A DNA stretch of 64,000 nt from JAKPQE01 sp041397845 (lineage in GTDB: Bacteria; Pseudomonadota; Alphaproteobacteria; Rhizobiales; JAKPQE01), in assembly GCA_041397845.1 (NCBI GenBank), contig JAWKVW010000004.1, positions 150,289 to 214,288 of the forward strand. The letters run 5' to 3'. Below the pieces are notes generated by a model. The model saw only the letters and a list, made by a program, of their open reading frames with translations. It was not told where the DNA came from and did not search any database. Positions 53,432 through 61,745 of this stretch are shown here, piece by piece. How positions within the stretch are numbered: position 1 is the stretch's first letter; every line of letters starts with the position of its first letter. The translations under genes and the position numbers were made by a program.

Positions 53432-55259
53432 GCTTCAACTGCCTCACATTGTCCGCCTCGAACCTGGGGGCCGCGCTCTCCTCATCCGGCGCGGCGACCT
53501 TGTCGTTCGAAACATGGTTCAGCGGCAGATAGACCGACACGCAGGTGCCACGGCCAAGCTCGCTCTCGATGCGGAACCGGCCGCCATGGAGCTCGGCGAG
53601 CCCCTTGACCATCGACAGGCCAAGGCCGGTTCCCTCGTATTTGCGGTCATAGGCCGAATCGGCCTGGACAAACGGCGTGCCAAGGCGCGGCAGGTCCTTG
53701 GCGGCGATGCCGATGCCGGTATCGCGCACGAAGACGGTCATCTCGTCGCCGGCAAGACGGGCGCCGAGGGTGACGCTGCCGCCGGCGTCGGTGAACTTCA
53801 GCGCATTGGCCAGCAGATTGAGCACGATCTGCTTGCAGGCACGGCGGTCGGCACAGAGCTCGGGCAGTCCCGCGGCGACGTCGACGCCGAGGTTGAGGCC
53901 GCGCTCGCTGGCCGTGTGGGCCATCATCTGGCGGCAGCCTTCCAGCGTCTCGCCGACATTGAACGGCTCGCGAACGATCTCGAAGGCGCCGGCCTCGATT
54001 TTCGACATGTCGAGGATGTCGTTGACGACCTGCAGCAGGTGATTGCCGGAATCGTGGATGAGGTCGACGTATTCGCGGTGACGGGCATATTCGAGCCGGC
54101 CGAAGAGCTCCTGGCGCAGGATGTCGGAGAAGCCGATGATGGCGTTCAGCGGCGTGCGCAGTTCGTGGCTGACATTGGCAAGGAAGCGGGTCTTGGCGTG
54201 GCTGGCATGCTCGGCCGCCTCGCGGGCCGCCTCGAGCCGCTCTTCATGCGCCTTCAGCTCGGAGATATCGCGGATGGCGGCGACGACGCCGGCACCGATG
54301 CCGCCATCGGCATCGACGGCAACCGGACGGCAGCGCATCTCGACCCAGAGGAAATCCGGGGCGGCGCGGTCATAATCGTCCTCGGCATGGGCGTCGCCAT
54401 TGCGGCGGATACGGAACTCGACGGTGACGGTCGCCCGGTCATGCAGGGCGCGCGACAGGGCGCTGAGATAACCCGGGCGGTCGGCGACATGGACGCGGCG
54501 GAAGAAGCCATCGCCGAGCGCATCGGCCGGGCTGATGCCGAACACGCGGGCAACGGCCGAGGAGGCAAAGACGACGTCGCCATTGCCGCTGTGGCGGGTG
54601 ATGACGTCCGAAACATTGTCGGCCAGCATGCGGTAGCGGGCCTCGCCGGCACGGGCGATCTTCTCGCCGGCCCGATGCAGGGCGTCGACGCGCAGGGCGA
54701 CAAAGCCGGTGTAGACGACGGCAACGAGGATCGAGATCGTCGAGATGGCCTCGGCCGGCAGCGGCGCGCGCATCGGCGCGGGCAGAAAATCATACCAGGT
54801 CATGCCGGCGACGCCGGCAATGGCGAGCGCCACCATCGCAACGGTGCCGGCAACGACGCGCGGGCGGCCGGACAGGGCCGCCTCGATCGGCACGACGGCG
54901 AACCAGGCGATGGCGAAGGAATGCAGGCCGCCAGTGAGCAGCGCCGCCCAGGCGATGAGATTGGTGAAGGTGAAGGCGGACAGGAGGTGGGCGGCGGCGT
55001 AGCGACCGGTGCGCGACAGGAACACGGCGACGCCGAGCGGCGCGACGAGCCAGGCGAACAGCGCCATCTCGTGCCAGGACGTCGGGCCATGCCAGGCAAG
55101 ATAGATCGGGAAGGCCGCGAGGGCCGCGAAGCCGCCGATCAGATGCGAGGCAATGAAGGACCGGTGACGCGCAGCCGTCAGAGCATCGGTCAGCGCCGAG
55201 GGATGCAAAAGCTCCTCGACGGCTCGCCAGCCCAGCGCGGTGATTTCAAGGATACGCAA
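53424..55259 (-). CDS. PAS-domain sensor histidine kinase
   Basis: A 611-aa kinase. Five to six membrane segments fill about residues 38-195, a PAS domain follows (MLADNVSDVITRHSGNGDVV to AAIRDISELKAHEERLEA), then the H-box FLANVSHELRTPLNAIIGFS, N-box CADRRACKQIVLNLLANALK, G1 VFVRDTGIGIAAKDLPRLG and G2 YEGTGLGLSMVKGLAELHGG. No receiver domain. The layout resembles PleC/DivL-type alphaproteobacterial kinases, but the role is unknown. The frame starts with TTG at 55259; the true start could be slightly downstream. It is coupled to the peptidoglycan-binding gene. Confidence 0.88.
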   Translation of the reverse strand: MRILEITALGWRAVEELLHPSALTDALTAARHRSFIASHLIGGFAALAAFPIYLAWHGPTSWHEMALFAWLVAPLGVAVFLSRTGRYAAAHLLSAFTFTNLIAWAALLTGGLHSFAIAWFAVVPIEAALSGRPRVVAGTVAMVALAIAGVAGMTWYDFLPAPMRAPLPAEAISTISILVAVVYTGFVALRVDALHRAGEKIARAGEARYRMLADNVSDVITRHSGNGDVVFASSAVARVFGISPADALGDGFFRRVHVADRPGYLSALSRALHDRATVTVEFRIRRNGDAHAEDDYDRAAPDFLWVEMRCRPVAVDADGGIGAGVVAAIRDISELKAHEERLEAAREAAEHASHAKTRFLANVSHELRTPLNAIIGFSDILRQELFGRLEYARHREYVDLIHDSGNHLLQVVNDILDMSKIEAGAFEIVREPFNVGETLEGCRQMMAHTASERGLNLGVDVAAGLPELCADRRACKQIVLNLLANALKFTDAGGSVTLGARLAGDEMTVFVRDTGIGIAAKDLPRLGTPFVQADSAYDRKYEGTGLGLSMVKGLAELHGGRFRIESELGRGTCVSVYLPLNHVSNDKVAAPDEESAAPRFEADNVRQLKRA

Positions 55260-55510
55260 CGCTACTCAAACAACGCACCTCTCCGGCACGCCGTCCCCAC
55301 TTTCCCTTTGCCTGACATGCTGACCTTCAGGCATGAAGGAAGGGTAAAGCGGACAACGCCCGTAAACCATGTAACCATATTGAAACAAAACGTCTTTTTC
55401 GAAACGCAAGCGGGTTTCGCCGGAAAAGTCCGGTTTATGGTAAAGGGGGCGTTACCCGGCCCTGCCAGGATGGAAACAGCGGCACGCGGGCAGCGCGAGC
55501 GGCGGCGCGG

Positions 55511-56089
55511 TCAGTGCTGCGGCGTCTCGCGACCGCCACTCGTTGCCGGCACCGCCCGCATCTTTTTCAGCGCCTCGGGATCAACGAGACGGCTGATGGC
55601 GGGGTGCATGCGGATCTCGCCGGACCGCACCACCTGACTGAAATTGGCGATCACCGCCGTGGCAAGACGCTGGTTCGGCGCGATGACATCGAGCAGCCAG
55701 TTGATCTCGCCGCTGGTCCAGTCGTCGGCAGCAAGGCGCACCGGGAACGCCCCGGCCTTGATCTGCTCGCGGATTTTCGCATCGACCTCGGCAGAAACAC
55801 TCGCCCAGATTGCAATTCCGGCCGGGCCGGCCGGCGCCGTGCCCGGCTTCGGCGCCGCCTTGGCGACGGCAACCCGGTCGCGCACCAGCGGGTCGAGAAG
55901 CAGATGGCGAAGGTCCACGATCGGATGCTCCCGATAGCGCGGAAGCGCCAGCATCGCCATCGCCACCGAGCCGAAAATCTCATGCACGCGGGTGCGTGCG
56001 GCGGCTATCTCCGCCATCGCCCCGGGGCTCAAACCGCCGGGTTTTCCGCCAGTTTTGCCTCCCGGCCCGTTGCCGCTTCCAGCCGCCAT
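55511..56089 (-). CDS. Toxin-activating lysine-acyltransferase (HlyC-like)
   Basis: A 192-aa protein of the RTX toxin acyltransferase family (PF02794), which moves an acyl chain from acyl-ACP to lysines of a protoxin. Matching parts are a short Gly-rich N-terminus, LALPRYREHPIVDLRHLLLD (His55 may be the catalytic His), IAIWASVSAEVDAKIREQ, and the hallmark RLAADDWTSGEINWLLDVIA (Asp122/123, W124; HlyC has AEDWTSGDRKWFIDWIAPF here). GGAGGGTCTG precedes the ATG. No RTX toxin or type I secretion gene lies in the window, so it is an orphan, divergent from the aminotransferase operon. Confidence 0.8.
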   Translation of the reverse strand: MAAGSGNGPGGKTGGKPGGLSPGAMAEIAAARTRVHEIFGSVAMAMLALPRYREHPIVDLRHLLLDPLVRDRVAVAKAAPKPGTAPAGPAGIAIWASVSAEVDAKIREQIKAGAFPVRLAADDWTSGEINWLLDVIAPNQRLATAVIANFSQVVRSGEIRMHPAISRLVDPEALKKMRAVPATSGGRETPQH

Positions 56090-56321
56090 CAGACCCTCCG
56101 CTTTTACCTATTCGCGCATGCCGGCCTTTGCTTGCGCAACAGCCCGTTCCGATCAATCCCCAAAAAATTTCTACCGCTGGTTCAATTTTGCCATTGACGC
56201 GCAACCAATGAGAGGAAACATTATCTATACAACCGAACCGGGTAGCCGCCTCGCATATGCAGCGACAAAAGCGGCGCCCTGTTCGGCGGGCGGGTTGAAC
56301 AGTTTTTGGGAAAGCCACGAG
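56090..56321 (+). promoter_or_regulatory. Divergent promoter region of the biosynthetic operon
   Basis: The 232-base gap between the acyltransferase and the aminotransferase is AT-richer than its neighbours. A TTGACG at 56194-56199 is followed by TTATCTATAC around 56221-56230; the spacing (19-22) is loose, so the promoter is only tentative. No operator palindrome was found. Confidence 0.3.
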
Positions 56322-57608
56322 ATGTCCACGATTTACAGCGATCACGAATCGCAGGTGCGTAGCTATGCGCGCTCTTTCCCGGCCGATTTCGTCCGGGCGA
56401 GCGGCAGCCGGATGTTCGCTCGCGACGGCCGGTCCTATCTCGATTTCCTCGCCGGCTGCGGCTCGCTCAATTATGGCCACAACCATGCCGCGATCAAGTC
56501 GGCGCTGCTTGGCTATATCGCGGCGGACGGGCCGGCGATGGGCCTCGACCTGCAGACGGAGGCGAAAGAACGCTTCATCCGGTCGATGCAGGACATCATC
56601 CTCGAACCGCGCGGCCTCGATTACCGGTTGCAGTTCACCGGCCCGACCGGCGCCAATGCCGTCGAGGCGGCGATCAAGCTGGCGCGCAAGAAGACCGGCC
56701 GCACCGGCGTCATCGCCTTCACCAACGCATTCCACGGCTGCTCGCTCGGGGCGCTCAGCCTGACCGGCAGCGGCTATCACCGCGCCTCGTCGATCCCGTT
56801 GCTGAACGGCGTGATGCGGATGCCCTACGAGGGCTATTTCGGCGGCGACATCGACACCTCGGCGATGCTCGACAAGATGCTCGACGATCCGTCGAGCGGC
56901 ATCGACAAGCCGGCGGCGATCATCCTTGAGCTCGTGCAGGGCGAAGGCGGTCTCAATGTCGCAAGCTCGACCTGGCTGAAGCGGATCGCCGAGACCGCCC
57001 GGCGGCATGGCGCCCTTCTCATCGTCGACGACATCCAGGCCGGCTGCGGCCGGGCCGGCACGTTCTTCTCGTTCGAGGGCAGCGGCGTCGTTCCCGACAT
57101 CGTGGTCCTTGCCAAGTCGATCTCCGGTTTCGGCCTGCCGATGGCGCTGATGCTGCTGCGCCGGGAAATCGACATCTGGGGCCCGGGCGAGCACAACGGC
57201 ACCTTCCGCGGCAACTCGCATGCCTTCGTCACGGCCGCTGCGGCGTTCGAGACGTTCTGGGCCGACGAGCAGTTCGCCGCCGGCATCGCCCGCAAGGCGG
57301 AACTGCTCGGCGAGGGTCTCGCCAATCTCGGCGCGCCCTACGGGTTCCGCGTCAAGGGCCGCGGCCTCATGCAGGGCATCGACATGGGCAGCGGCGCCCT
57401 TTGCGCGGCGGCGCGCAAGGCGGCGTTCGAGGCCGGCCTCATCGTCGAGGCCTGCGGCCCGGACGACGAGGTGCTGAAGCTGATGCCGCCGCTGACCGTC
57501 AGCGAGCCGGAGCTCATCGAGGCGTTCGGCATCCTTGGCCAGAGCCTTGCCGACGCGACGGCGAACGAGCCCGGCGCCGCCGGCGCGGCGCACGTCGCCT
57601 CCGCCTGA
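56322..57608 (+). CDS. Diaminobutyrate--2-oxoglutarate aminotransferase-like (class III PLP enzyme)
   Basis: A 428-aa aminotransferase of the EctB / RhbA / PvdH type, which makes L-2,4-diaminobutyrate from aspartate semialdehyde. Motifs are FLAGCGSLNYGHNH, LQFTGPTGANAVEAAIKLAR, MPYEGYFGG, ILELVQGEGGLNVASS, Asp237 in IVDDIQAGCGRAGTFF and the PLP Lys265 in VVLAKSISGFGLPMA. The ATG at 56322 begins the conserved protein; upstream in-frame sequence is intergenic. First gene of a seven-gene operon with an N-monooxygenase; no ectA, ectC or DABA decarboxylase is seen, so it should feed the pathway encoded next to it. Confidence 0.88.
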   Translation: MSTIYSDHESQVRSYARSFPADFVRASGSRMFARDGRSYLDFLAGCGSLNYGHNHAAIKSALLGYIAADGPAMGLDLQTEAKERFIRSMQDIILEPRGLDYRLQFTGPTGANAVEAAIKLARKKTGRTGVIAFTNAFHGCSLGALSLTGSGYHRASSIPLLNGVMRMPYEGYFGGDIDTSAMLDKMLDDPSSGIDKPAAIILELVQGEGGLNVASSTWLKRIAETARRHGALLIVDDIQAGCGRAGTFFSFEGSGVVPDIVVLAKSISGFGLPMALMLLRREIDIWGPGEHNGTFRGNSHAFVTAAAAFETFWADEQFAAGIARKAELLGEGLANLGAPYGFRVKGRGLMQGIDMGSGALCAAARKAAFEAGLIVEACGPDDEVLKLMPPLTVSEPELIEAFGILGQSLADATANEPGAAGAAHVASA

Positions 57609-57639
57609 CCGACAACACACTGAAGAAGGCACCATTCCC

Positions 57640-59022
57640 GTGCGACAGAGCCATTCGACCGGCGCCATGCCGGACCACGTCTTCGACTGCATCGGCGTCG
57701 GCTTCGGCCCGTCCAACATCGCGCTTGCGATCGCGATGGAGGAGACCGGCTTCCTCGACAACGTGCTGTTCCTTGAAGCCCAGGCCGGGCCGAGCTGGCA
57801 TCCGGGCATGATGCTGACGGGTACGGACATCCAGCACAATCCGCTGCGCGATTTCGTGACGCCGCGCAATCCGCAGAGCCCCTACGGCTTCCTGTCCTAT
57901 CTGAAGGCGAAGAACCGGCTGTTCGATTTCCTCAACCTCGACGCGCCCTATCCGCCGCGCACCGAATATGCCGGCTATGTGGAGTGGGTGGCGGCGCAGT
58001 TCGCCGACTTCGTGCGCTGGGGAACGCCGGTCGAGACGATCGAGGCGGTGCAGCACGAGGTGCACGGACCGCTGACGCGGATCGTCGCCAATGGCGAGAC
58101 CTATCTTGCCCGGACGCTGTCCTTCGGCACCGGCCGCTCGGCCCTCGTGCCGAAGATCTTCCAGCCGCACGCCGGCGACCGGCTCATCCATCTCAACGAC
58201 TACCTGCCGAGCCTCGAGCGCTGGATCAGCGAGGGCGTGCGGCGGATCGTCGTCATCGGCGGCAGCCAGAGCGCGGCGGAAATCATTCTCGACATCGCCG
58301 GCCGGGGTGCGGGCATCGAGGTGACCGGCATCAGCCGCCGCTTCGGCTTCAAGCTGAAGGATCTCAGCCCGTTCACCGAACGGATCTACATGCCGGAATT
58401 CGTCGACTATTTCTTCGGCGCGCCGGAAGCGGAGCAGAACGAGATCACCCGCGAACTCTGGCGCAGCAATTACGGGGCGGCCGACCACGACGTCATCGCG
58501 GCGCTCAACATGCTGCTCTACGAGCAGAAGGTGACCGGGCAGGAAGCCGTGCGCATCCTGTTCAACGCCGGCATCACGCGGCTGTCGCCGCTGGCGTCCG
58601 GCGGCTTTGCCCTCGACCTTGTCGAGCGCGGCACGGGGACGACCTCGCGGGTGACGGCGGACGCCATCATCCTTGCCACGGGCTACCGCAATTTCGGCGA
58701 CGGCGAGGAGCAGGAGCCGTTCCATCCGCTGCTCGCCGGGCTCGCGCCGCAGGCGGCGTACCGCTCGGACGGCGGCGTCGCGGTGGCGCGCGACTTCGGC
58801 ATGGTGTTCCGGCCTGACGCCGGGCCGATGCCGGCGGTGTTCCTCAACGGCGTGTGCGAATCGAGCCACGGCTTCGGCGATGCCGGCTCGTTCAGCCTGC
58901 TGTCGACGCGCTCGTCGCTGATCACCGCCTCGATCGAGGCGATCTGCCGGCCGGGCGTGCCGGTTTCCGCTGCCAGCGGCAATGGCGGGACGCACGCTGC
59001 GGCGCCCAGCCTTGCGGTCTGA
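57640..59022 (+). CDS. SidA/IucD/PvdA-family lysine/ornithine N-monooxygenase
   Basis: A 460-aa flavin-dependent N-hydroxylase acting on the side-chain amine of ornithine, lysine or a shorter diamine. Visible are the FAD motif CIGVGFGPSNIALAIA (19-26), SWHPGMMLTGTDIQHNPLRD, substrate region PRTEYAGYVEWVA, the NADPH motif IVVIGGSQSAAEIILDIAG (206-214), FVDYFFG and ATGYR (346-349). The start is GTG 57640 because AAGAAGG lies 10 bases upstream; the ATG at 57667 has no such site. It begins 31 bases after the aminotransferase, so diaminobutyrate is a plausible substrate, but this is inferred from context. Confidence 0.93.
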   Translation: MRQSHSTGAMPDHVFDCIGVGFGPSNIALAIAMEETGFLDNVLFLEAQAGPSWHPGMMLTGTDIQHNPLRDFVTPRNPQSPYGFLSYLKAKNRLFDFLNLDAPYPPRTEYAGYVEWVAAQFADFVRWGTPVETIEAVQHEVHGPLTRIVANGETYLARTLSFGTGRSALVPKIFQPHAGDRLIHLNDYLPSLERWISEGVRRIVVIGGSQSAAEIILDIAGRGAGIEVTGISRRFGFKLKDLSPFTERIYMPEFVDYFFGAPEAEQNEITRELWRSNYGAADHDVIAALNMLLYEQKVTGQEAVRILFNAGITRLSPLASGGFALDLVERGTGTTSRVTADAIILATGYRNFGDGEEQEPFHPLLAGLAPQAAYRSDGGVAVARDFGMVFRPDAGPMPAVFLNGVCESSHGFGDAGSFSLLSTRSSLITASIEAICRPGVPVSAASGNGGTHAAAPSLAV

Positions 59023-59038
59023 TCCGGAGGACCCGCCG

Positions 59039-60349
59039 ATGCAGACCGCCGAAACCCTTGAACCCGCGACGGCGAGCCCGACCGCGACCCGTCATGACGT
59101 CGTCATCGTCGGGGCGAGCGTCGCCGGGTCGGCGACCGCGATCCTGATGGCACGGCTCGGTCTCGATGTCCTCGTCATCGACCGCAAGTCGTCGCCGGAC
59201 GACTACAAGGTCAACTGCACGACCTTCATCCAGCCGAGCGCGCTGCCGGTCATCGAGAAGCTCGGCATCAAGGATGCGATCGAGGCCGCCGGCGGCGTGC
59301 GCAACGAGCCGCTGTTCTGGACGCGCTACGGCTGGATCGAGGACCGGCTGCCGCGCGAGGCGAAATACGCGCATGGCTATTCCATCCAGCGCAAGAAGCT
59401 CGATCCGATCCTCCTCAATGCGGCGACGGCGAACGAGACCGTCACGCTGAAGCTCGGCGCGACGCTCACCGGCCTCATTGCCGGGCCGAAAACCGGCCGC
59501 TTCACCGGCATCCGCTACAAGGATGCGGCCGGCATCGACCACGAGGCGACGGCGCGGCTCGTCGTCATTGCCGACGGCCGGGAATCGACCGGCGCCAAAC
59601 TCGCCGGCGTGCCGACGACGAACCGCACCAACAACCGGTTCGTCTACTTCGCCTACTACCGCAACATGCCGCTGAAAACCGGCAAGCGGGCGCAGTTCTG
59701 GCAGACGGGAACCGATTTCGCCTTCGCCTACCCGTTCGACGACGACCTCACCATGCTCTGCGCCTTCGTTCCGCACGAGCGGCACGAGGAATGGCGGGAC
59801 GACAAGTTCGCCGCGCTCGAGGCGATCTTCGACGGCCTGCCCGGAACGCCGGACCGGTCGCGGGCCGAACGGGCCTCGCGCATGCTCGGCATGCGCCGCC
59901 TCAACGACCTGAAGCGGCCGGCCGCCCATCGCGGGCTGGCGCTCGTCGGCGATGCCTGCATCTCGGCCGATCCGGTCTCGGGCGCCGGCTGCGGCTTTGC
60001 CCTGCAGGCAGCCGACTGGCTCGCCGAAATCGTTGGCCCGGTGCTCGCCAGCAAGGGCGACGTCGAGGCGGCGCTGCAAGCCTATCGCAAGCGCCACCGC
60101 GAGCGCCTCGCCGGCCACGAGTACTTCATCCAGGACAATTCGAGCGGGCGCGACATGAACCTGCTCGAGGTGCTGATCTCGCGGGCCGCCGTCGCCGACA
60201 CGCATATCGCCCACCAGCTCCACCTTTTCATCGCCCGGGTGATCGACTGGAAGCAGTTCCTGACGCCGATGAACATCCTGCGGATTCTCGGCGCCAACAT
60301 CACCTACATGCGCAACAGGGAGCGTCTCGTCGCCCATGAGCCGGTTTAA
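59039..60349 (+). CDS. FAD-dependent oxidoreductase (PHBH-fold, geranylgeranyl-reductase/halogenase-like)
   Basis: A 436-aa flavoprotein. The N-terminal dinucleotide motif VVIVGASVAGSATAILMARL is at residues 21-40, followed by the second FAD motif region GDACISADPVSGAGCGFALQ near residue 300, with the DG-type motif VVIADGRESTGAKLAG between. The pattern is that of the group A flavin oxidoreductases (monooxygenases, halogenases, geranylgeranyl reductases). The halogenase WxWxIP motif was not seen. GGAGG precedes the ATG at 59039. Role in the pathway unknown; in known hydrazine pathways a different flavoenzyme cleaves the N-N intermediate. Confidence 0.85.
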   Translation: MQTAETLEPATASPTATRHDVVIVGASVAGSATAILMARLGLDVLVIDRKSSPDDYKVNCTTFIQPSALPVIEKLGIKDAIEAAGGVRNEPLFWTRYGWIEDRLPREAKYAHGYSIQRKKLDPILLNAATANETVTLKLGATLTGLIAGPKTGRFTGIRYKDAAGIDHEATARLVVIADGRESTGAKLAGVPTTNRTNNRFVYFAYYRNMPLKTGKRAQFWQTGTDFAFAYPFDDDLTMLCAFVPHERHEEWRDDKFAALEAIFDGLPGTPDRSRAERASRMLGMRRLNDLKRPAAHRGLALVGDACISADPVSGAGCGFALQAADWLAEIVGPVLASKGDVEAALQAYRKRHRERLAGHEYFIQDNSSGRDMNLLEVLISRAAVADTHIAHQLHLFIARVIDWKQFLTPMNILRILGANITYMRNRERLVAHEPV

Positions 60350-61322
60350 ACCGAAGCGGATCGCGGCGGCGCTCGCGCTCGTCCTTGCCGCCGGCTATGC
60401 CGCCGGCTACCGGGCGGACCTGCCGTTCGACGAAGTCGCGGCGCGCTATGAGACGCCGGGCGCAGACATGGTCGAGGTCGACGGGGTGCGGCTGCACTAT
60501 TTCGACATCGGCAGTGGTCCGACCATCGTCATCCTGCACGGCTCCGGCGCCGACATCAGCGCCTGGCAGGGCGTGGCCGAGGCGCTGGCGGCGCGCGGCT
60601 TCCGGGTCGTCGCCTTCGACATGCCGGGCAGCGGCCTCTCGGAGAACGCACCGGCCGGCGACTACAGCATTGCCGCCGAGAGCCGCATCGCCTTCGATTT
60701 CATCGCCGCGCTCGACCTTGCGCCGGCGGCCGTGCTCGGCCACTCGGTCGGCGGGCAGGTTGCCTGGACGATGGCGCTCGAGCAGCCGGAGACCGTCGGG
60801 CGGCTCGTGCTCGTTGCCCCGACCGGCTATCCGCAGCCGAGCCCGCTGACCTGGCAGCTCGTGCAGATCCCGGTTCTCGGCGAGGCGATGCGCAAGATCA
60901 CGCCGCGCTTTCTCGTGCGCATGAACATCGAGGACGTGTTCTTCGACAAGTCGAAGATCAGCGACGACCTCGTCGACCGCTACTACGCGATGATCCGGCG
61001 CGAGGGCGCGCGCGACGCGCTGATGCGCAAGATGCGGGCGGTGAGCTTTGCCGGACACGAGAAGATCGCCTGCATCACCAGCCCGACGCTGATCCTCTGG
61101 GGAGCCGACGACGCCTGGCTGCCGCCGGCGCTCGGCGAGCGGTTCCACGCCGCGATCGCCGGCTCGACGCTGACGCTCGGTCCGGCCGCCGGCCACGAGT
61201 TGCCCGAGGAGGCGCCGGCGAACGTCGTCGCCGGTCTCGTTGCCGACTGGCTGGCGAGCGCGCCGCAACCCCATCCGACCGACAGGGAGAACGCCGATGT
61301 CTGCGCAAGCACGGCACTATGA
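60336..61322 (+). CDS. Membrane-associated alpha/beta hydrolase
   Basis: A 328-aa protein. The N-terminus has a hydrophobic segment (AAALALVLAAGYAAGY) after a positively charged start, a likely signal anchor. The hydrolase domain holds oxyanion motif ILHGSGADISAW, nucleophile Ser137 in VLGHSVGGQVAWTMALEQ, acidic residue in LILWGADDAWLPP and His in GPAAGHELPEE. It overlaps the flavoprotein gene by 14 bases and the rhodanese gene by 26 bases, so it belongs to the operon. It may hydrolyse an ester or amide intermediate, or be a tailoring or self-protection enzyme. Confidence 0.87.
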   Translation: MSRFKPKRIAAALALVLAAGYAAGYRADLPFDEVAARYETPGADMVEVDGVRLHYFDIGSGPTIVILHGSGADISAWQGVAEALAARGFRVVAFDMPGSGLSENAPAGDYSIAAESRIAFDFIAALDLAPAAVLGHSVGGQVAWTMALEQPETVGRLVLVAPTGYPQPSPLTWQLVQIPVLGEAMRKITPRFLVRMNIEDVFFDKSKISDDLVDRYYAMIRREGARDALMRKMRAVSFAGHEKIACITSPTLILWGADDAWLPPALGERFHAAIAGSTLTLGPAAGHELPEEAPANVVAGLVADWLASAPQPHPTDRENADVCASTAL

Positions 61323-61704
61323 AGACAAGCTCGCCTTCGAGATCGATTCCTGGGACCTGAAGGTGGCGATCGATGCCGGCGAACCCATCGTCGTCATCGA
61401 TGCGCGGCCGGCCAGCGCCTACGGCAAGCGGCACATCCCGACCGCCATCAACCTGCCGCACCGGCAGATGGCCGAGGCCGACCTGTCGTTCATTCCGGCG
61501 GGCGCGACGGTCGTCGTCTATTGCGACGGCATCGGCTGCAACGCCTCGACCAAGGGGGCGCTGAACATGACGCGCCTCGGTTTCCCGACGCGGGAGCTCA
61601 TCGGCGGCCTCGACTGGTGGCTGCGGGACGGCTACCCGGTCCGCACCGGCACGGCGCCGGGCAGCTTCGCCGAAGCGCCCGATTTCATCGCCGCCGGCAT
61701 CTGA
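61297..61704 (+). CDS. Rhodanese-like sulfurtransferase
   Basis: A 135-aa single-domain rhodanese. Motifs are IVVIDARPASAYGKRHIPTA and INLPH, then the active-site loop VVVYCDGIGCNAST with Cys76 as the probable sulfur-carrying residue and a second Cys81. Such proteins pass sulfur to enzymes or pathways. AGGGAGA precedes the ATG at 61297, inside the end of the hydrolase gene. Its presence in the operon suggests sulfur chemistry or, alternatively, cyanide or peroxide related detoxification. Confidence 0.87.
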   Translation: MSAQARHYEDKLAFEIDSWDLKVAIDAGEPIVVIDARPASAYGKRHIPTAINLPHRQMAEADLSFIPAGATVVVYCDGIGCNASTKGALNMTRLGFPTRELIGGLDWWLRDGYPVRTGTAPGSFAEAPDFIAAGI

Positions 61705-61745
61705 TCCCCCTCCCCTTTCCCGCCCGACACGAGCGACCGCCCGTC

